Positions 53,486 to 63,179 of a DNA stretch of 64,000 nt are shown piece after piece. The DNA is from Thiodiazotropha sp040791665 (lineage in GTDB: Bacteria; Pseudomonadota; Gammaproteobacteria; Chromatiales; Chromatiaceae). The notes beneath the pieces are model-generated. The model was not told where the DNA came from, did not search any database, and saw nothing but the letters and a program-made list of their open reading frames with translations. Positions within the stretch are counted from its first letter, which is position 1. Each line of letters begins with the position of its first letter. A program made the translations under genes and the position numbers. Location of the stretch: positions 62,001 to 126,000 of the forward strand of contig JBFNNX010000031.1 of NCBI GenBank assembly GCA_040791665.1, given 5' to 3'.

Positions 53486-54306
53486 TTTCTCCTGAGCCAC
53501 TGTGATTATCAAAAAATCCAGGGGGAGATTATGAGCTAAAGAAAGTTACAAGGAAAGAGGAGATATGTCTGACTTGAGAAAACAATTGTAAAATGGTGAA
53601 AGCGATCATTCGTTGTATAGATTTTGATATCGGATGAATTATTCGTTGATTATAATAATCCTGGTTAACCGTTCGGCAATCCTAATTGCCCAATCATTAG
53701 TAAATATTATTCGATTGATTCCATTTGGTCTGAGGCGCTTCGCCCTATTTGAGGATATGTCAGTACGAGGAATAAATCGACGGTAAAGATGGGGCAGTCA
53801 AAAAGAAGTAAAGAGTTAACATTTTTGCTTTGATCCGTTTTCGTGCTGCCGCATGTTAATTGAATGCCGATCAATTAATAGTTATGTGTCGAATTGATTT
53901 ACAGTTACTATTAAGCTCAGATGAATCGCCTGTATATGAGTATTGTTTAAATTTATCGTGTTGATCACGTTTTTCAACAGCTTAAGTGTAGTATTATCTA
54001 TACGAGCATGAGTGTTGCCAATTGTTCATTTGGCATGAGACCGCATTAGCTACTATTTTGACTCGGTTGTATACGGTTTTATCACAACCCGATTAGGGAT
54101 AATCACTTCTTTATTAAGCAAGTTCATTTTCAGTACTGTCAAGGTCTGAAAGTGTTGCTGATTTGGAGTACGTGATCTAGACCGAAATACGGCAGGAAAT
54201 TACATAATATAATTTAGGTGAGCTACTGTAATTGAAGTAGTGAATATTCGCTTTTCTTCTAAGAGCTTCTTGATATGATACAATCCCTGGCTGGATAAAA
54301 TAGTTT
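53486..54306. promoter_or_regulatory. Long AT-rich divergent regulatory region of the polysaccharide locus
   Basis: About 820 bases without a supported gene separate the initiating transferase gene from the chain-length gene; both promoters should be here. Dyads include TGCCAA-N8-TTGGCA (54016-54035) and GTTGA-N9-TCAAC (53960-53978). A possible -10 TACAAT is at 54279-54284 before the rightward gene, without a convincing -35. No JUMPstart/ops element was found. Confidence 0.5.
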
Positions 54307-55929
54307 GTGACACGGACAATGGAAGAGGAAGAGTTACTAGGAATCGGCGATTATCTGGCCATTCTGAAACGACGGAAAATGCAGCTGATCGTTCCTGCTG
54401 CGATCATACTGCTATTGAGCATAGGGCTTGCACTCGGACTTCCGTCCATCTATCGTGCTGAAGCCACAATCTTGATTGAACAGCAAGAGATACCGAGCGA
54501 ACTTGTCCGCTCGACCGTTACCTCCTATGCTGGTGAGCGTATCCAGGTGATCAGCCAACGGGTAATGACCACTGAAAACCTGGGCAAGATCATCGACAAC
54601 TATGGTCTTTATAAGGAAGAACGGGATGACACCAGCATTACGCTACTGGCAGAAAAGCTACATGAAGATATCGAACTGGAAATGATCAGTGCCGACGTGG
54701 TTGACCCACGTAGCGGTCGACCGACCACGGCAACCATTGCTTTCACTCTCGCGTTCAGTAACAAGGACCCGCGCATTGCGCAAAAAGTTACCAATGAACT
54801 CGTCTCGCTCTATCTCGATGAAAATCTCAGGCAACGTACACAATCTGCTTTGGAAACCTCGAGTTTTCTGAGTGCAGAGGCTGATCGACTCAATAGAGAA
54901 ATCAGCGAACTGGAGGCATCGCTGGCGGATTTTAAAAAGAAACATGTCAATAATCTGCCCGAGCTTCAACAGCTCAACATTCAGCTCATGGAGCGCAACG
55001 AGCGGGAATTATCTGAAACAATTCAGCAAATACGCAACTTGGAAGAGCGAAAAATCTATCTTCAATCCGAATTGGCGCAAATCAGCCCCACAACTGATAT
55101 TTATAACTCAAGCGGCAACAGAGTCATGGGTACCGAAGACCGTTTGAGAGTATTACAGACGGAATACCTGGCGCTCGCAACGCGGTACACGGACAATCAT
55201 CCTACATTGATCAAAATGAAGGGCGAAATCGAAGTATTGGAAAATCAACTCGGTGCTGATCTGGGTAACAGGAACAATATCACACAGTCCGATAATCCGG
55301 CCTACGTGCAACTGGAAACTCAACTCCAAGCAGCAGAAAGCGAGTTGTCCTCCCTCAGAAGCATGAAAGATGAGATAAACGGGAAAATCCGTGATTTTGA
55401 AGAACGCTTAATGCAAAGTCCCCAGGTTGAGCGGGAATACCGTAATTTGACACGTGATTACGAAAATGCATTGGTAAAATACCAGGAGATCAAAGCGAAA
55501 CAACTCGAAGCTCAACTGGCTGAATCGTTGGAGCGTGAACGCAAAGGTGAGCGGTTTTCCCTAATCGAACCGCCTCAACTGCCAGAGAAACCGCACAAAC
55601 CCAATCGAATGGCAGTCCTCTTCCTGGGTTTTGTCTTCAGCTTTGCTGGCGGATTTGGCAATGTCGCTGTGAGAGAGAGTATGGATCAAACCGTATATGG
55701 AAGTAGAGGTGTCACCGCTATTACCAAAGCGCCACCTTTGGCTGTGATTCCCTATATTGAATGTAGTGATGATCAACAACAACGCAAAAGGAATGGTGCG
55801 ATAGTCATCTCGGGTCTATTTGCTATGATTGGTGTGTTTTTAGTGTCCGTCCATATGTTTTATAAACCCTTGGATGTGATTATGTATATCGTACTGCGTA
55901 AGCTTGGCATAGAGTCGGGTGTTTATTGA
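54307..55929 (+). CDS. Chain-length determinant protein (Wzz/PCP family, EPS)
   Basis: A 540-residue polysaccharide co-polymerase. Residues 20-45 form a membrane helix, the Wzz segment contains IYRAEATILIEQQEIPSELV, a long periplasmic coiled coil spans about 180-430, and the C-terminal region has a proline-rich PPQLPEKPHKPNR followed by a membrane helix and a further C-terminal one. It sets chain length and export. GTG 54307 or ATG 54319 are both possible starts. It leads the rightward operon; the kinase-like gene follows. Confidence 0.85.
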   Translation: MTRTMEEEELLGIGDYLAILKRRKMQLIVPAAIILLLSIGLALGLPSIYRAEATILIEQQEIPSELVRSTVTSYAGERIQVISQRVMTTENLGKIIDNYGLYKEERDDTSITLLAEKLHEDIELEMISADVVDPRSGRPTTATIAFTLAFSNKDPRIAQKVTNELVSLYLDENLRQRTQSALETSSFLSAEADRLNREISELEASLADFKKKHVNNLPELQQLNIQLMERNERELSETIQQIRNLEERKIYLQSELAQISPTTDIYNSSGNRVMGTEDRLRVLQTEYLALATRYTDNHPTLIKMKGEIEVLENQLGADLGNRNNITQSDNPAYVQLETQLQAAESELSSLRSMKDEINGKIRDFEERLMQSPQVEREYRNLTRDYENALVKYQEIKAKQLEAQLAESLERERKGERFSLIEPPQLPEKPHKPNRMAVLFLGFVFSFAGGFGNVAVRESMDQTVYGSRGVTAITKAPPLAVIPYIECSDDQQQRKRNGAIVISGLFAMIGVFLVSVHMFYKPLDVIMYIVLRKLGIESGVY

Positions 55930-56017
55930 TTATCTTTGGTGGCAGTAAAATCGTTATGCCATTCTAGTGCATATTGTTACATGGGAAGGGTGCGCCAAGT
56001 TCAACAGTGAGAAGTGT

Positions 56018-56836
56018 ATGGAAAAGATAAAACAAGCACTTGATCGTGCACGTGATGTGCGTACATCGATAAAGAGAAGTGACAATAGCCATACTGTATC
56101 ACGGCAGGCTGCGGAACCTGAGTTTCCAACTAAAATAACCTATACCCAGACTAAATCAGTTGAGATCTCAAAAGATTTATTAAGGACAAAACGGGTTATT
56201 GTAGGAGATACAAATGATTTGATTTCAGATCAATACAAAGTATTACGTACCCATGTGCTTCAGAGATTGAAGGCAAATCAGTGGAATTCATTAGCTATCA
56301 CCAGTCCCAACGAAGATTGTGGTAAAACAATCACCGCTATAAATCTGGCCATTAGCCTGGCGCGGGAAGTCAACCATACAGTGCTGCTAGTGGACTTAGA
56401 TCTTAGGCGTCCTAGCATTCAGCAATACTTCTTCCAAGATGAGCAGCCTGGGATAAGCGACTATCTGACAGATGGTATGGATCTGAGTGAGATTATGTTC
56501 AATCCAGGATTGGAGAGATTAGTTATTCTACCAGGAAGTAAGCGATTTTCTAATTCATCGGAGATTCTCTCTTCTCCAAAGATGGTAAAATTAGTGGAAG
56601 AGATAAAGCATCGTTATCCAAATCGTATTGTTCTATTCGATATGCCGCCTCTTTTATCCTGTGATGATGTGATAGCGTTTTTACCATATGTTGATACGGC
56701 TATGATTATTGTTGCTGAAGGTGGTACGCGTAAGGTAGATCTTAAGCGTGCTAATGATCTACTAAGCAATATTGAAATTATAGGTACCGTGTTGAACAAG
56801 TCAAAGGATACCAATGCAGGATATAGTTACTATTAA
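56018..56836 (+). CDS. CpsD/CapB-type tyrosine kinase-like ATPase (EPS)
   Basis: A 272-residue BY-kinase-family ATPase. Walker A reads TSPNEDCGKT (95-104), with Asp-Cys in place of the usual Gly-Glu before GKT; Walker A-prime is LLVDLDLRRPSI and Walker B is RIVLFDMPPLLSC. The C-terminus ends GYSYY, a short Tyr cluster typical of autophosphorylation tails. It partners the chain-length protein to regulate polymer export. ATG 56018 with GTGAGAAG was preferred to an in-frame start 51 bases earlier. AT-rich. Confidence 0.82.
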   Translation: MEKIKQALDRARDVRTSIKRSDNSHTVSRQAAEPEFPTKITYTQTKSVEISKDLLRTKRVIVGDTNDLISDQYKVLRTHVLQRLKANQWNSLAITSPNEDCGKTITAINLAISLAREVNHTVLLVDLDLRRPSIQQYFFQDEQPGISDYLTDGMDLSEIMFNPGLERLVILPGSKRFSNSSEILSSPKMVKLVEEIKHRYPNRIVLFDMPPLLSCDDVIAFLPYVDTAMIIVAEGGTRKVDLKRANDLLSNIEIIGTVLNKSKDTNAGYSYY

Positions 56837-57193
56837 ATAGTAGTGGATTACCGCCTTTCAAGAACTCACATGCTCGCATGAGAGTTGGTAATGTCGCATT
56901 TATAACTAAGTTCTATCATCACTGAGTGGTTGAATAATATTAATACAAGAATAACCGAGATAAAGAATATTAGATTTATGCTCTATGTAAGCTGAATATA
57001 CTAAGTATAAAGTTGCCAGTTATGATGTGACTACACAAAATGAAATGAGCAATGAATGATTAAGTGATGAGTGGCTGATGGTTTTAGCTATGCTATGGCT
57101 GTGTTGTAACTGAGTAAGATTATGATCAAACACAACCATTCAGATAAAATAGTAATCACTCAGATACTACAATTATGAAGGTATAGGTAGTAA
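56837..57193. other. Intergenic region, 357 bases, AT-rich, no supported gene
   Basis: Between the kinase-like gene and the first glycosyltransferase. It has no long reading frame, no clear hairpin and no recognised promoter; it is strongly A/T-rich, like the genes to its right. It may mark a junction of acquired DNA. Confidence 0.4.
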
Positions 57194-57919
57194 ATGAAAG
57201 TCAGTATTGTTACGCCTGTGTATAATGGTGAAAAGAAAATCGCAGACTGTATTGAATCTGTTCAATCACAAGACTACGCGGATATTGAGCATATCATTAT
57301 AGATGGAGGGTCTACAGACAATACATTAAATATTATAAAGAGTTACGGTGTAAAATATATATCAGAAAAAGATGCCGGAGTATATGATGCGTTTAATAAG
57401 GGAGTATCTCTATCGTCAGGTGAAGTTGTCCATATTTTGAATTCTGATGATGTTTATAGGGATTACGATAGAGTGTCACTGGTTATTAGTGAGATGATGG
57501 CTAATGATCTTGATGTATGCCACGGCTATGTTGAGTTGAGTAGTAGCGATCGCAGATATGTAAAGATTATTGGTAAAGATGTAAGCAAAATGGATTTGCT
57601 GAAAAAAATGCGTGTTGCCCATCCGAGTACATTTGTGAGAAGGGAAGTGTATTCTGAATATGGTGGGTTTTCTGTCGGTTTTAAAGTAGCGGCAGATCAT
57701 GAGTTCCTACTGAGGATTTGGAATAATGTCAATGTAGGATTTATTCCAGAAATTATTGTCAATATGAGTGTTGGTGGTATTAGTACAAGTCAATACAAAA
57801 AAAGCTATGCAGAGTCATTTGCTGCAAGTCTGATTAATGGCTTCTCACCGTGGAAGGCGTTTTACTACTATAACTATGAAATGATTAAAAGAAGGTTCAT
57901 AGGTGTAATAAAGCGATAA
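57194..57919 (+). CDS. Family 2 glycosyltransferase
   Basis: A 241-residue GT-A enzyme. MKVSIVTPVYNGEKKIADCI is the start motif, HIIIDGGSTDNT the nucleotide-sugar loop, KDAGVYDAFNKG and ILNSDD hold the DXD-like metal site, and AADHEFLLRI the catalytic acid region. Sugar specificity cannot be read. AAGGTATAGG precedes the ATG. AT-rich codon use. Confidence 0.88.
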   Translation: MKVSIVTPVYNGEKKIADCIESVQSQDYADIEHIIIDGGSTDNTLNIIKSYGVKYISEKDAGVYDAFNKGVSLSSGEVVHILNSDDVYRDYDRVSLVISEMMANDLDVCHGYVELSSSDRRYVKIIGKDVSKMDLLKKMRVAHPSTFVRREVYSEYGGFSVGFKVAADHEFLLRIWNNVNVGFIPEIIVNMSVGGISTSQYKKSYAESFAASLINGFSPWKAFYYYNYEMIKRRFIGVIKR

Positions 57920-57995
57920 AGTAATTTGTCTATTTATGGTAGTCAGTATTCAGTAAATACTGTGGTAACGGAAAAATCATTGTACTATCGATATC

Positions 57996-59351
57996 ATGAT
58001 TAATATAAGTAATCGCTTGATAAGTGGAGGTGTTTGGATTGGTGCCCTTTCATTGTTAAATGCCATATTAACCTTGTTATTTAATGCTTTATTAGCTCGG
58101 ATACTTAATCCTGAGGAAGTTGGTCAGTATTTTATCGCGTTGGGTATTGCAATGCTGGTTGCTACTTTATCCCTTGTAGGGACAGATAACTCCATCGTTC
58201 GATTAATCTCTTCGTCATTATCAAATAAAAATACATATATGGCAAAATCTTATCTTTTTTCATCCCTAGTATTTTGTTTATTGTCGTCTTTTATTGTTAT
58301 GGTTGGCTGTCTCTTTTTATACTTCAATATAGAGAAATTTGTTAGTTTTTTTAGCTGGGACTCAGATCTGATTCTTATAATTGGCGCCTGGGCTGTAGTG
58401 TTGATATTCAGAAATATTTTTTCATCAATATTTAAAGGCATGCATGAATTAGGCTTCGCATCACTTTTCAGTGGTTTTGTAACAACATTTGTTGCAATTA
58501 TTGCCTTACTTATCCTCTATTATTATGGGGATGAATATGGGCTTAATAGCATAGTTAAAACCGTCGTTGTTTGTGCAATATTAGCTACCATAACATCTGC
58601 AACAGTTCTGTCTAGAAAAATTAAGCATTTGTATTCTAGCTATGAATTTAGAATCATTGAGTTATTAAGGGTGTCTGCGCCTTTAGTCTTTGCAACTGCA
58701 GGATTTCTTATAATGCGTGAAGTGCATCTATGGATAGTTGGTGCAAAAGTATCTTCACTGGAGGTGGCATTTTTAGGTGCAGCAATTTACTTGGTGCAAT
58801 TTATAACAGTCCCATTGAGATTGACAAACACACTAATACAACCAGCAGTAGCCCATCTTTACGCAAGAGGAAAAACAGATCGACTTCAGGTTCTCTTGCG
58901 TGGAACAGGAATGGTTACTGTTGTTGTCGGTATTGTAGCATGTTTTTTGTTGCTGGCATTTGGTGAGACCTTCCTTTCAATAGTATATGGTGAAAAATAC
59001 GCCTACGCGATAGATGGTTTAAATATCATTATACTGGGCCAGCTAATCAATGTTGTGGTTGGATCGCCGGGTGTTGTTCTTACAATGGCTGGCCACGAGA
59101 AGTTGGTTATGGTTAGTAGCTTAAGTGCAGCAGGCATTGGTATTACTACGACTTACCTTTTATCGGAATCAATGGGTTATTTAGGTGGGGCAATTGGTTT
59201 TGCTGTTACGTTTGCCAGTTATAATTTGTTGATGTGGATTATTTGTCTAGCTCATCTCAAGATTACTACACATGCGGGGCAAAATGAATTTTTAATTTTG
59301 CTACATGAAATGAAGAAAACCATAAAAAATTCAACCTATAAATTGTTATGA
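57996..59351 (+). CDS. Wzx-like polysaccharide flippase
   Basis: A 451-residue protein with about 12 membrane helices (for example LLNAILTLLFNALLARILNP and ILATITSATVLS), of the MOP/polysaccharide transport family. Opening NISNRLISGGVWIGALSLLN and the LVGTDNSIVRL segment are typical of Wzx/O-antigen flippases. It translocates undecaprenyl-linked repeat units across the inner membrane. Sits between the glycosyltransferase and sulfotransferase genes. Strongly AT-rich. Confidence 0.82.
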   Translation: MINISNRLISGGVWIGALSLLNAILTLLFNALLARILNPEEVGQYFIALGIAMLVATLSLVGTDNSIVRLISSSLSNKNTYMAKSYLFSSLVFCLLSSFIVMVGCLFLYFNIEKFVSFFSWDSDLILIIGAWAVVLIFRNIFSSIFKGMHELGFASLFSGFVTTFVAIIALLILYYYGDEYGLNSIVKTVVVCAILATITSATVLSRKIKHLYSSYEFRIIELLRVSAPLVFATAGFLIMREVHLWIVGAKVSSLEVAFLGAAIYLVQFITVPLRLTNTLIQPAVAHLYARGKTDRLQVLLRGTGMVTVVVGIVACFLLLAFGETFLSIVYGEKYAYAIDGLNIIILGQLINVVVGSPGVVLTMAGHEKLVMVSSLSAAGIGITTTYLLSESMGYLGGAIGFAVTFASYNLLMWIICLAHLKITTHAGQNEFLILLHEMKKTIKNSTYKLL

Positions 59352-59427
59352 ATAAGGGAAGATACAGTAACAACTGGTTATGTGTAGAACAGCTGGTCTA
59401 AAAAATTAAAGAATGGAGTGAAAGGCG

Positions 59428-60402
59428 TTGAGTGATATCAATCCAGTGTTTATTATTTCTTTGCCAAGATCTGGTTCAACTTTGCTTCAGAGAATTATAG
59501 CAACTAATCCAAGAGTTGGTACTGTATCTGAGTCATGGCTGCTATTGCCATTACTTTCAATGCATACAAGCAGAGAATTATACTCTGAGTATGGTCAAAA
59601 GTTAGCAAAAATCGCAATAAATGAATTTACTGAAACTCTACCCGACGGCATGTGCGATTTTAGGGGAAGTCTGAACTCATTTATTTTAGAGTTATTTAGA
59701 AAGTCTGCTGATGCCAGTAGTGTATATTTCATAGAAAAAACTCCGAGAAATGTGTTGGTAATTGAAGAACTGTTTTTAACATTTCCCGATGCTAAATATA
59801 TTTTTTTATGGAGGAATCCGGTTTCTATACTTAGTTCGATGTTAGAAAGTTTTTCAGAAGGTAAGTGGCGCCTTTATTCAAATTATGTTGATCTGTACAA
59901 AGGATATGAATTAATGTATGAATCGTTTACTAGACATAAAGACAAAGTGCTTTCTTTTACTTATGAGGAGCTAGTAAATGATCAAGAAAACGTAGTTTCT
60001 CAGCTAGAAGAATACTTAGATATAGAAATTAGTCCTTTTCTGGATGATTTATCAAATATTCCTCTTTATGGTTCTATGGGTGATAAGGTAAAACCAGGCG
60101 AGCATGGTGTTATTTCAAAAAAATCTATAAACAAATGGCATTATAGCATATGCAATCAGTATAGAAAGCACTGGGCAAAAAAATATCTAAAATGGATTGG
60201 GGAAGATAGATTGTCTAGTACTGGATATGATTACAAAATAATAAATGAGGAACTTACAAGCATACGTACAGGTGTCGAGTATTTGTTGTCTGATCTATTG
60301 AGAGCTGGTTTTGGGTATTTTAGACGGATATTGATTTTAGATATTTTTAAAAGGCAATTAATTAAGCGTCAAGGCATGTCAAAACGTTATATTTTGTATT
60401 GA
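59428..60402 (+). CDS. PAPS-dependent sulfotransferase 1 (polysaccharide locus)
   Basis: A 324-residue sulfotransferase. The 5-prime phosphosulfate loop is SLPRSGSTLLQ (11-21) and the 3-prime phosphate segment is LWRNPVSILSSMLESF (about 127-142). GGAGTGAAAGGCG precedes a TTG start at 59428. It transfers sulfate from PAPS to an acceptor, here probably a sugar of the exopolysaccharide, with PAPS supplied by the cysC product. Sulfotransferases without sulfated-glycan context are rare in bacteria. Confidence 0.8.
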   Translation: MSDINPVFIISLPRSGSTLLQRIIATNPRVGTVSESWLLLPLLSMHTSRELYSEYGQKLAKIAINEFTETLPDGMCDFRGSLNSFILELFRKSADASSVYFIEKTPRNVLVIEELFLTFPDAKYIFLWRNPVSILSSMLESFSEGKWRLYSNYVDLYKGYELMYESFTRHKDKVLSFTYEELVNDQENVVSQLEEYLDIEISPFLDDLSNIPLYGSMGDKVKPGEHGVISKKSINKWHYSICNQYRKHWAKKYLKWIGEDRLSSTGYDYKIINEELTSIRTGVEYLLSDLLRAGFGYFRRILILDIFKRQLIKRQGMSKRYILY

Positions 60403-60535
60403 GAGACGCATGTATTTTTCAGTGATTGATTAGTAGGCGCAATATGATCTTGAGTTAATTGTTGATGCAGTTGTGCATCGTGCTAAAAGAATTCTAATGT
60501 ATAGAGTGTATAAGTTGTAGTGCATTGAGGGAAAA

Positions 60536-61567
60536 ATGAGCCATACAATTTTATTGCATGATAGTAATAAGCCTTCGAATATAGGGAATGCATTTTTTAC
60601 TGCTGGTGTAAAATATATGCTAAAGATGGTTTGTAAAGAAAGTATTGTGTTGTCTGGCCCATCTAAAACCTCTGGAGGTTGGCCGATAAGATTAAACTAC
60701 AATATGAAAAATGATTTGGATTATATAAGTTATTCAGAGCCGGATTGGTTTGTCATAAGTGGTCCCTTGTTTGATGCGGGATTTCCTTCGAAATATGAGA
60801 GAACATTTAAAAAAATACTTAATAACGGCAAAACAAAACTTGTGATCTTGAGCGCTGGTGGTATTGAATACAGTAAGCAGGAAATTAGTATATGTAGGGA
60901 TTTCTTAAAAAAATATCCTCCCTATATTATGTTTACGCGTGATTATGAAACATATGAAAACTATGCTGATTTGGCGAAACATTCCCATAACGGCATATGC
61001 AACGCATTCTTTATACCAGAGTATTTCCCTGGTTATCCTACGCCATCTCTAGAGCCGTATATTGTTGCAAGTTTTGACAATAGTAAAGAGCCTGAGATCA
61101 ACTTGGATGGAATAGATAATATAGATCATTTTATTAGTCCTGATGCGAAATTTAAGCAAGTACATAGACTGCAAATGCTATTGAATGAAAAAGTTCCTAA
61201 AAAAAGCGGTATGTTTACAGTAGTGAGACCAAATCATAATGTAATGCGACTGCCGGTAAATTTCTTGTTGAGAAAACCAAACACATTTATATCACAAAGT
61301 CATGAAGGTTATTTAAATATATACAAGAATAGCTCTTTGACTCTTACTGACAGAGTTCATGGTTGTGTTGCTGCTTTGTCATATGGGAAACCCGCCAGAT
61401 TATATACAAATAGCAAGCGGGCATATCTGCTGAATCGTGCGGGAGTGGAAAGTGTTAAGAATAGAATCATAAAAGCAGATCTAGATAGACTGGGTGATGA
61501 GAAAAACGCGATGAGAAACTCATTAGAAAATATATATAAATCAGAAATTAAAGATTATATAAAGTGA
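60536..61567 (+). CDS. Polysaccharide pyruvyl transferase-family protein
   Basis: A 343-residue protein of the CsaB/WcaK-like pyruvyltransferase family. SNIGNAFFTAGVKYML matches the opening and SLTLTDRVHGCVAALSYGKP (about 268-287) the conserved His-bearing motif. Members attach pyruvate ketals to sugars, adding negative charge. The family is sometimes involved in other transfers, so the exact reaction is not certain. GAGGG precedes the ATG. Overlaps the next gene by GTGA. Confidence 0.78.
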   Translation: MSHTILLHDSNKPSNIGNAFFTAGVKYMLKMVCKESIVLSGPSKTSGGWPIRLNYNMKNDLDYISYSEPDWFVISGPLFDAGFPSKYERTFKKILNNGKTKLVILSAGGIEYSKQEISICRDFLKKYPPYIMFTRDYETYENYADLAKHSHNGICNAFFIPEYFPGYPTPSLEPYIVASFDNSKEPEINLDGIDNIDHFISPDAKFKQVHRLQMLLNEKVPKKSGMFTVVRPNHNVMRLPVNFLLRKPNTFISQSHEGYLNIYKNSSLTLTDRVHGCVAALSYGKPARLYTNSKRAYLLNRAGVESVKNRIIKADLDRLGDEKNAMRNSLENIYKSEIKDYIK

Positions 61568-63177
61568 AAAAAATGTCATGTAGTCCCTATACTATGATAG
61601 GTCGCAAAGGGTGCCTGATTTGCTTAGTAATTTTAATATCTAATAGCTCAGATTTATATAGCGCAGGTCATGCTAACGAAAAGCGTTTGTTGCAAGAGTG
61701 TGAGGCATTCAATAAAGGAGATCATCTAAGAAAGACTATTAAGAAAACCGTTACGGCAGAAATAGACACGAAGGCTATTTCAATTAAAAACATATCATTT
61801 GGTTTTAACATGTCATATACATTCTCTAAAAAGAAACTAGGTTATTATCCGTTAGTAGATATCAAAAAATACTCTGAACTATTTACTATGGATGCTTTAA
61901 GATTTCCTGGAGGAACGGTCGGTAATTACTTTGATTGGAACTCTATGAGTTTAAAATATGAATGGAATGCGTTTAAACCAAAAAAATCAGTAAAGAATTT
62001 ATATGAGAAACATGCTGCATTATCAAAAAGAAAGGAATTACAAGCAAATATCACTTCATTTTTTTCGGTTATAAAAGAGTTTCGTCTTAGGCCGTTCATA
62101 GTACTGAATTTATACACACAGAATTTAAACGACACGATTTCTGCAATAGATAAGGTAAAAGAAATTTATAACAAAAAAATTTATTGGGAACTTGGAAATG
62201 AGTTAGATTATTATGAATATTCATTCAAATTAAGTGACGAGCGTTGGAGTGTAGAATCATATGCGCGTCATTCAGCAGTTATAGCTAAGCATATAAAAGA
62301 TAATTATCCTGAAGATGAAGTGGGAATAGTTGCAGGGGATATACTTTTCGAGAAATCGCTTTTCGATTTTCAGAATATTAAGCACCGCATTAACCATAAA
62401 GAGTATTGGAATAAAAGAGTATCCGAAGTAAAGAATGTGGATGCTGTTATATATCATCCCTACTTAAGAACATTTAACAAGGACAAGTGGAGATATACTG
62501 ATATATACAACAAGCTTGGTGAAAACTGTGTCGATTATTTGAATTATATGTGGTTGTTGGCTGCTTCAGATTTGTATCCAAAGAAATATCGAACTATATC
62601 AAGAAGTCATTTCGCTGGTAAAAAGAAATGGCTTACGGAGTTGGGGATAATCAGCCACAATAATAACACTCAGGCTTTGCTGGGGTTGCCTGGAATAAGA
62701 ACACTGCTCTTGATTAATTACTATATTTCTTGGTTAAAAACATCTGATAATGTTGAAGCGATTCTCTACCATATATTAGGGAAAGGTAAAGGGCAGTCTG
62801 TTACGAATAAATTAGATGGCGACATGAATGAAAACGGTACTGCATTAAATATCGTTAGTGATCTTCTTGAACATGCCGATAGTGTTAAATCATTGATATT
62901 CGATGATGGTGATACATTAAATGGCGTTGCTCGATTGAAAAGCCACAGCTTCAAATCATTAAATGGCATAGTGGTAAGAAGTAAAAATGAGAGATGTATC
63001 ATACTAATAATAAATCTCTCACCGACCACTGAGTATTCTGTATCGGGATTAAAAAGTATGTTGGGTAGAAAATTGTATCAATTATCAACAAAAGCGTTCA
63101 AAAAAATAAATGAAGAGCATAACTCAAACAATAATGTAGTAGTTCCACCAATGTCAATTATCTATGTGCAGGTGTAA
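61564..63177 (+). CDS. Exported clan GH-A glycoside hydrolase-like protein
   Basis: A 537-residue protein with an N-terminal hydrophobic segment, probably a signal peptide (about residues 12-35). The catalytic-like barrel has DALRFPGGTVGNYFDW, YWELGNELDY with the presumed acid/base Glu213, and WLTELGI with the presumed nucleophile Glu359. It resembles GH39/GH79-like or arabinofuranosidase-like enzymes; the exact family cannot be assigned by eye. It probably trims or cleaves the polysaccharide of this locus. GTG 61564 or ATG 61573 may be the start. Confidence 0.65.
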   Translation: MKKMSCSPYTMIGRKGCLICLVILISNSSDLYSAGHANEKRLLQECEAFNKGDHLRKTIKKTVTAEIDTKAISIKNISFGFNMSYTFSKKKLGYYPLVDIKKYSELFTMDALRFPGGTVGNYFDWNSMSLKYEWNAFKPKKSVKNLYEKHAALSKRKELQANITSFFSVIKEFRLRPFIVLNLYTQNLNDTISAIDKVKEIYNKKIYWELGNELDYYEYSFKLSDERWSVESYARHSAVIAKHIKDNYPEDEVGIVAGDILFEKSLFDFQNIKHRINHKEYWNKRVSEVKNVDAVIYHPYLRTFNKDKWRYTDIYNKLGENCVDYLNYMWLLAASDLYPKKYRTISRSHFAGKKKWLTELGIISHNNNTQALLGLPGIRTLLLINYYISWLKTSDNVEAILYHILGKGKGQSVTNKLDGDMNENGTALNIVSDLLEHADSVKSLIFDDGDTLNGVARLKSHSFKSLNGIVVRSKNERCIILIINLSPTTEYSVSGLKSMLGRKLYQLSTKAFKKINEEHNSNNNVVVPPMSIIYVQV

Positions 63178-63179
63178 CG

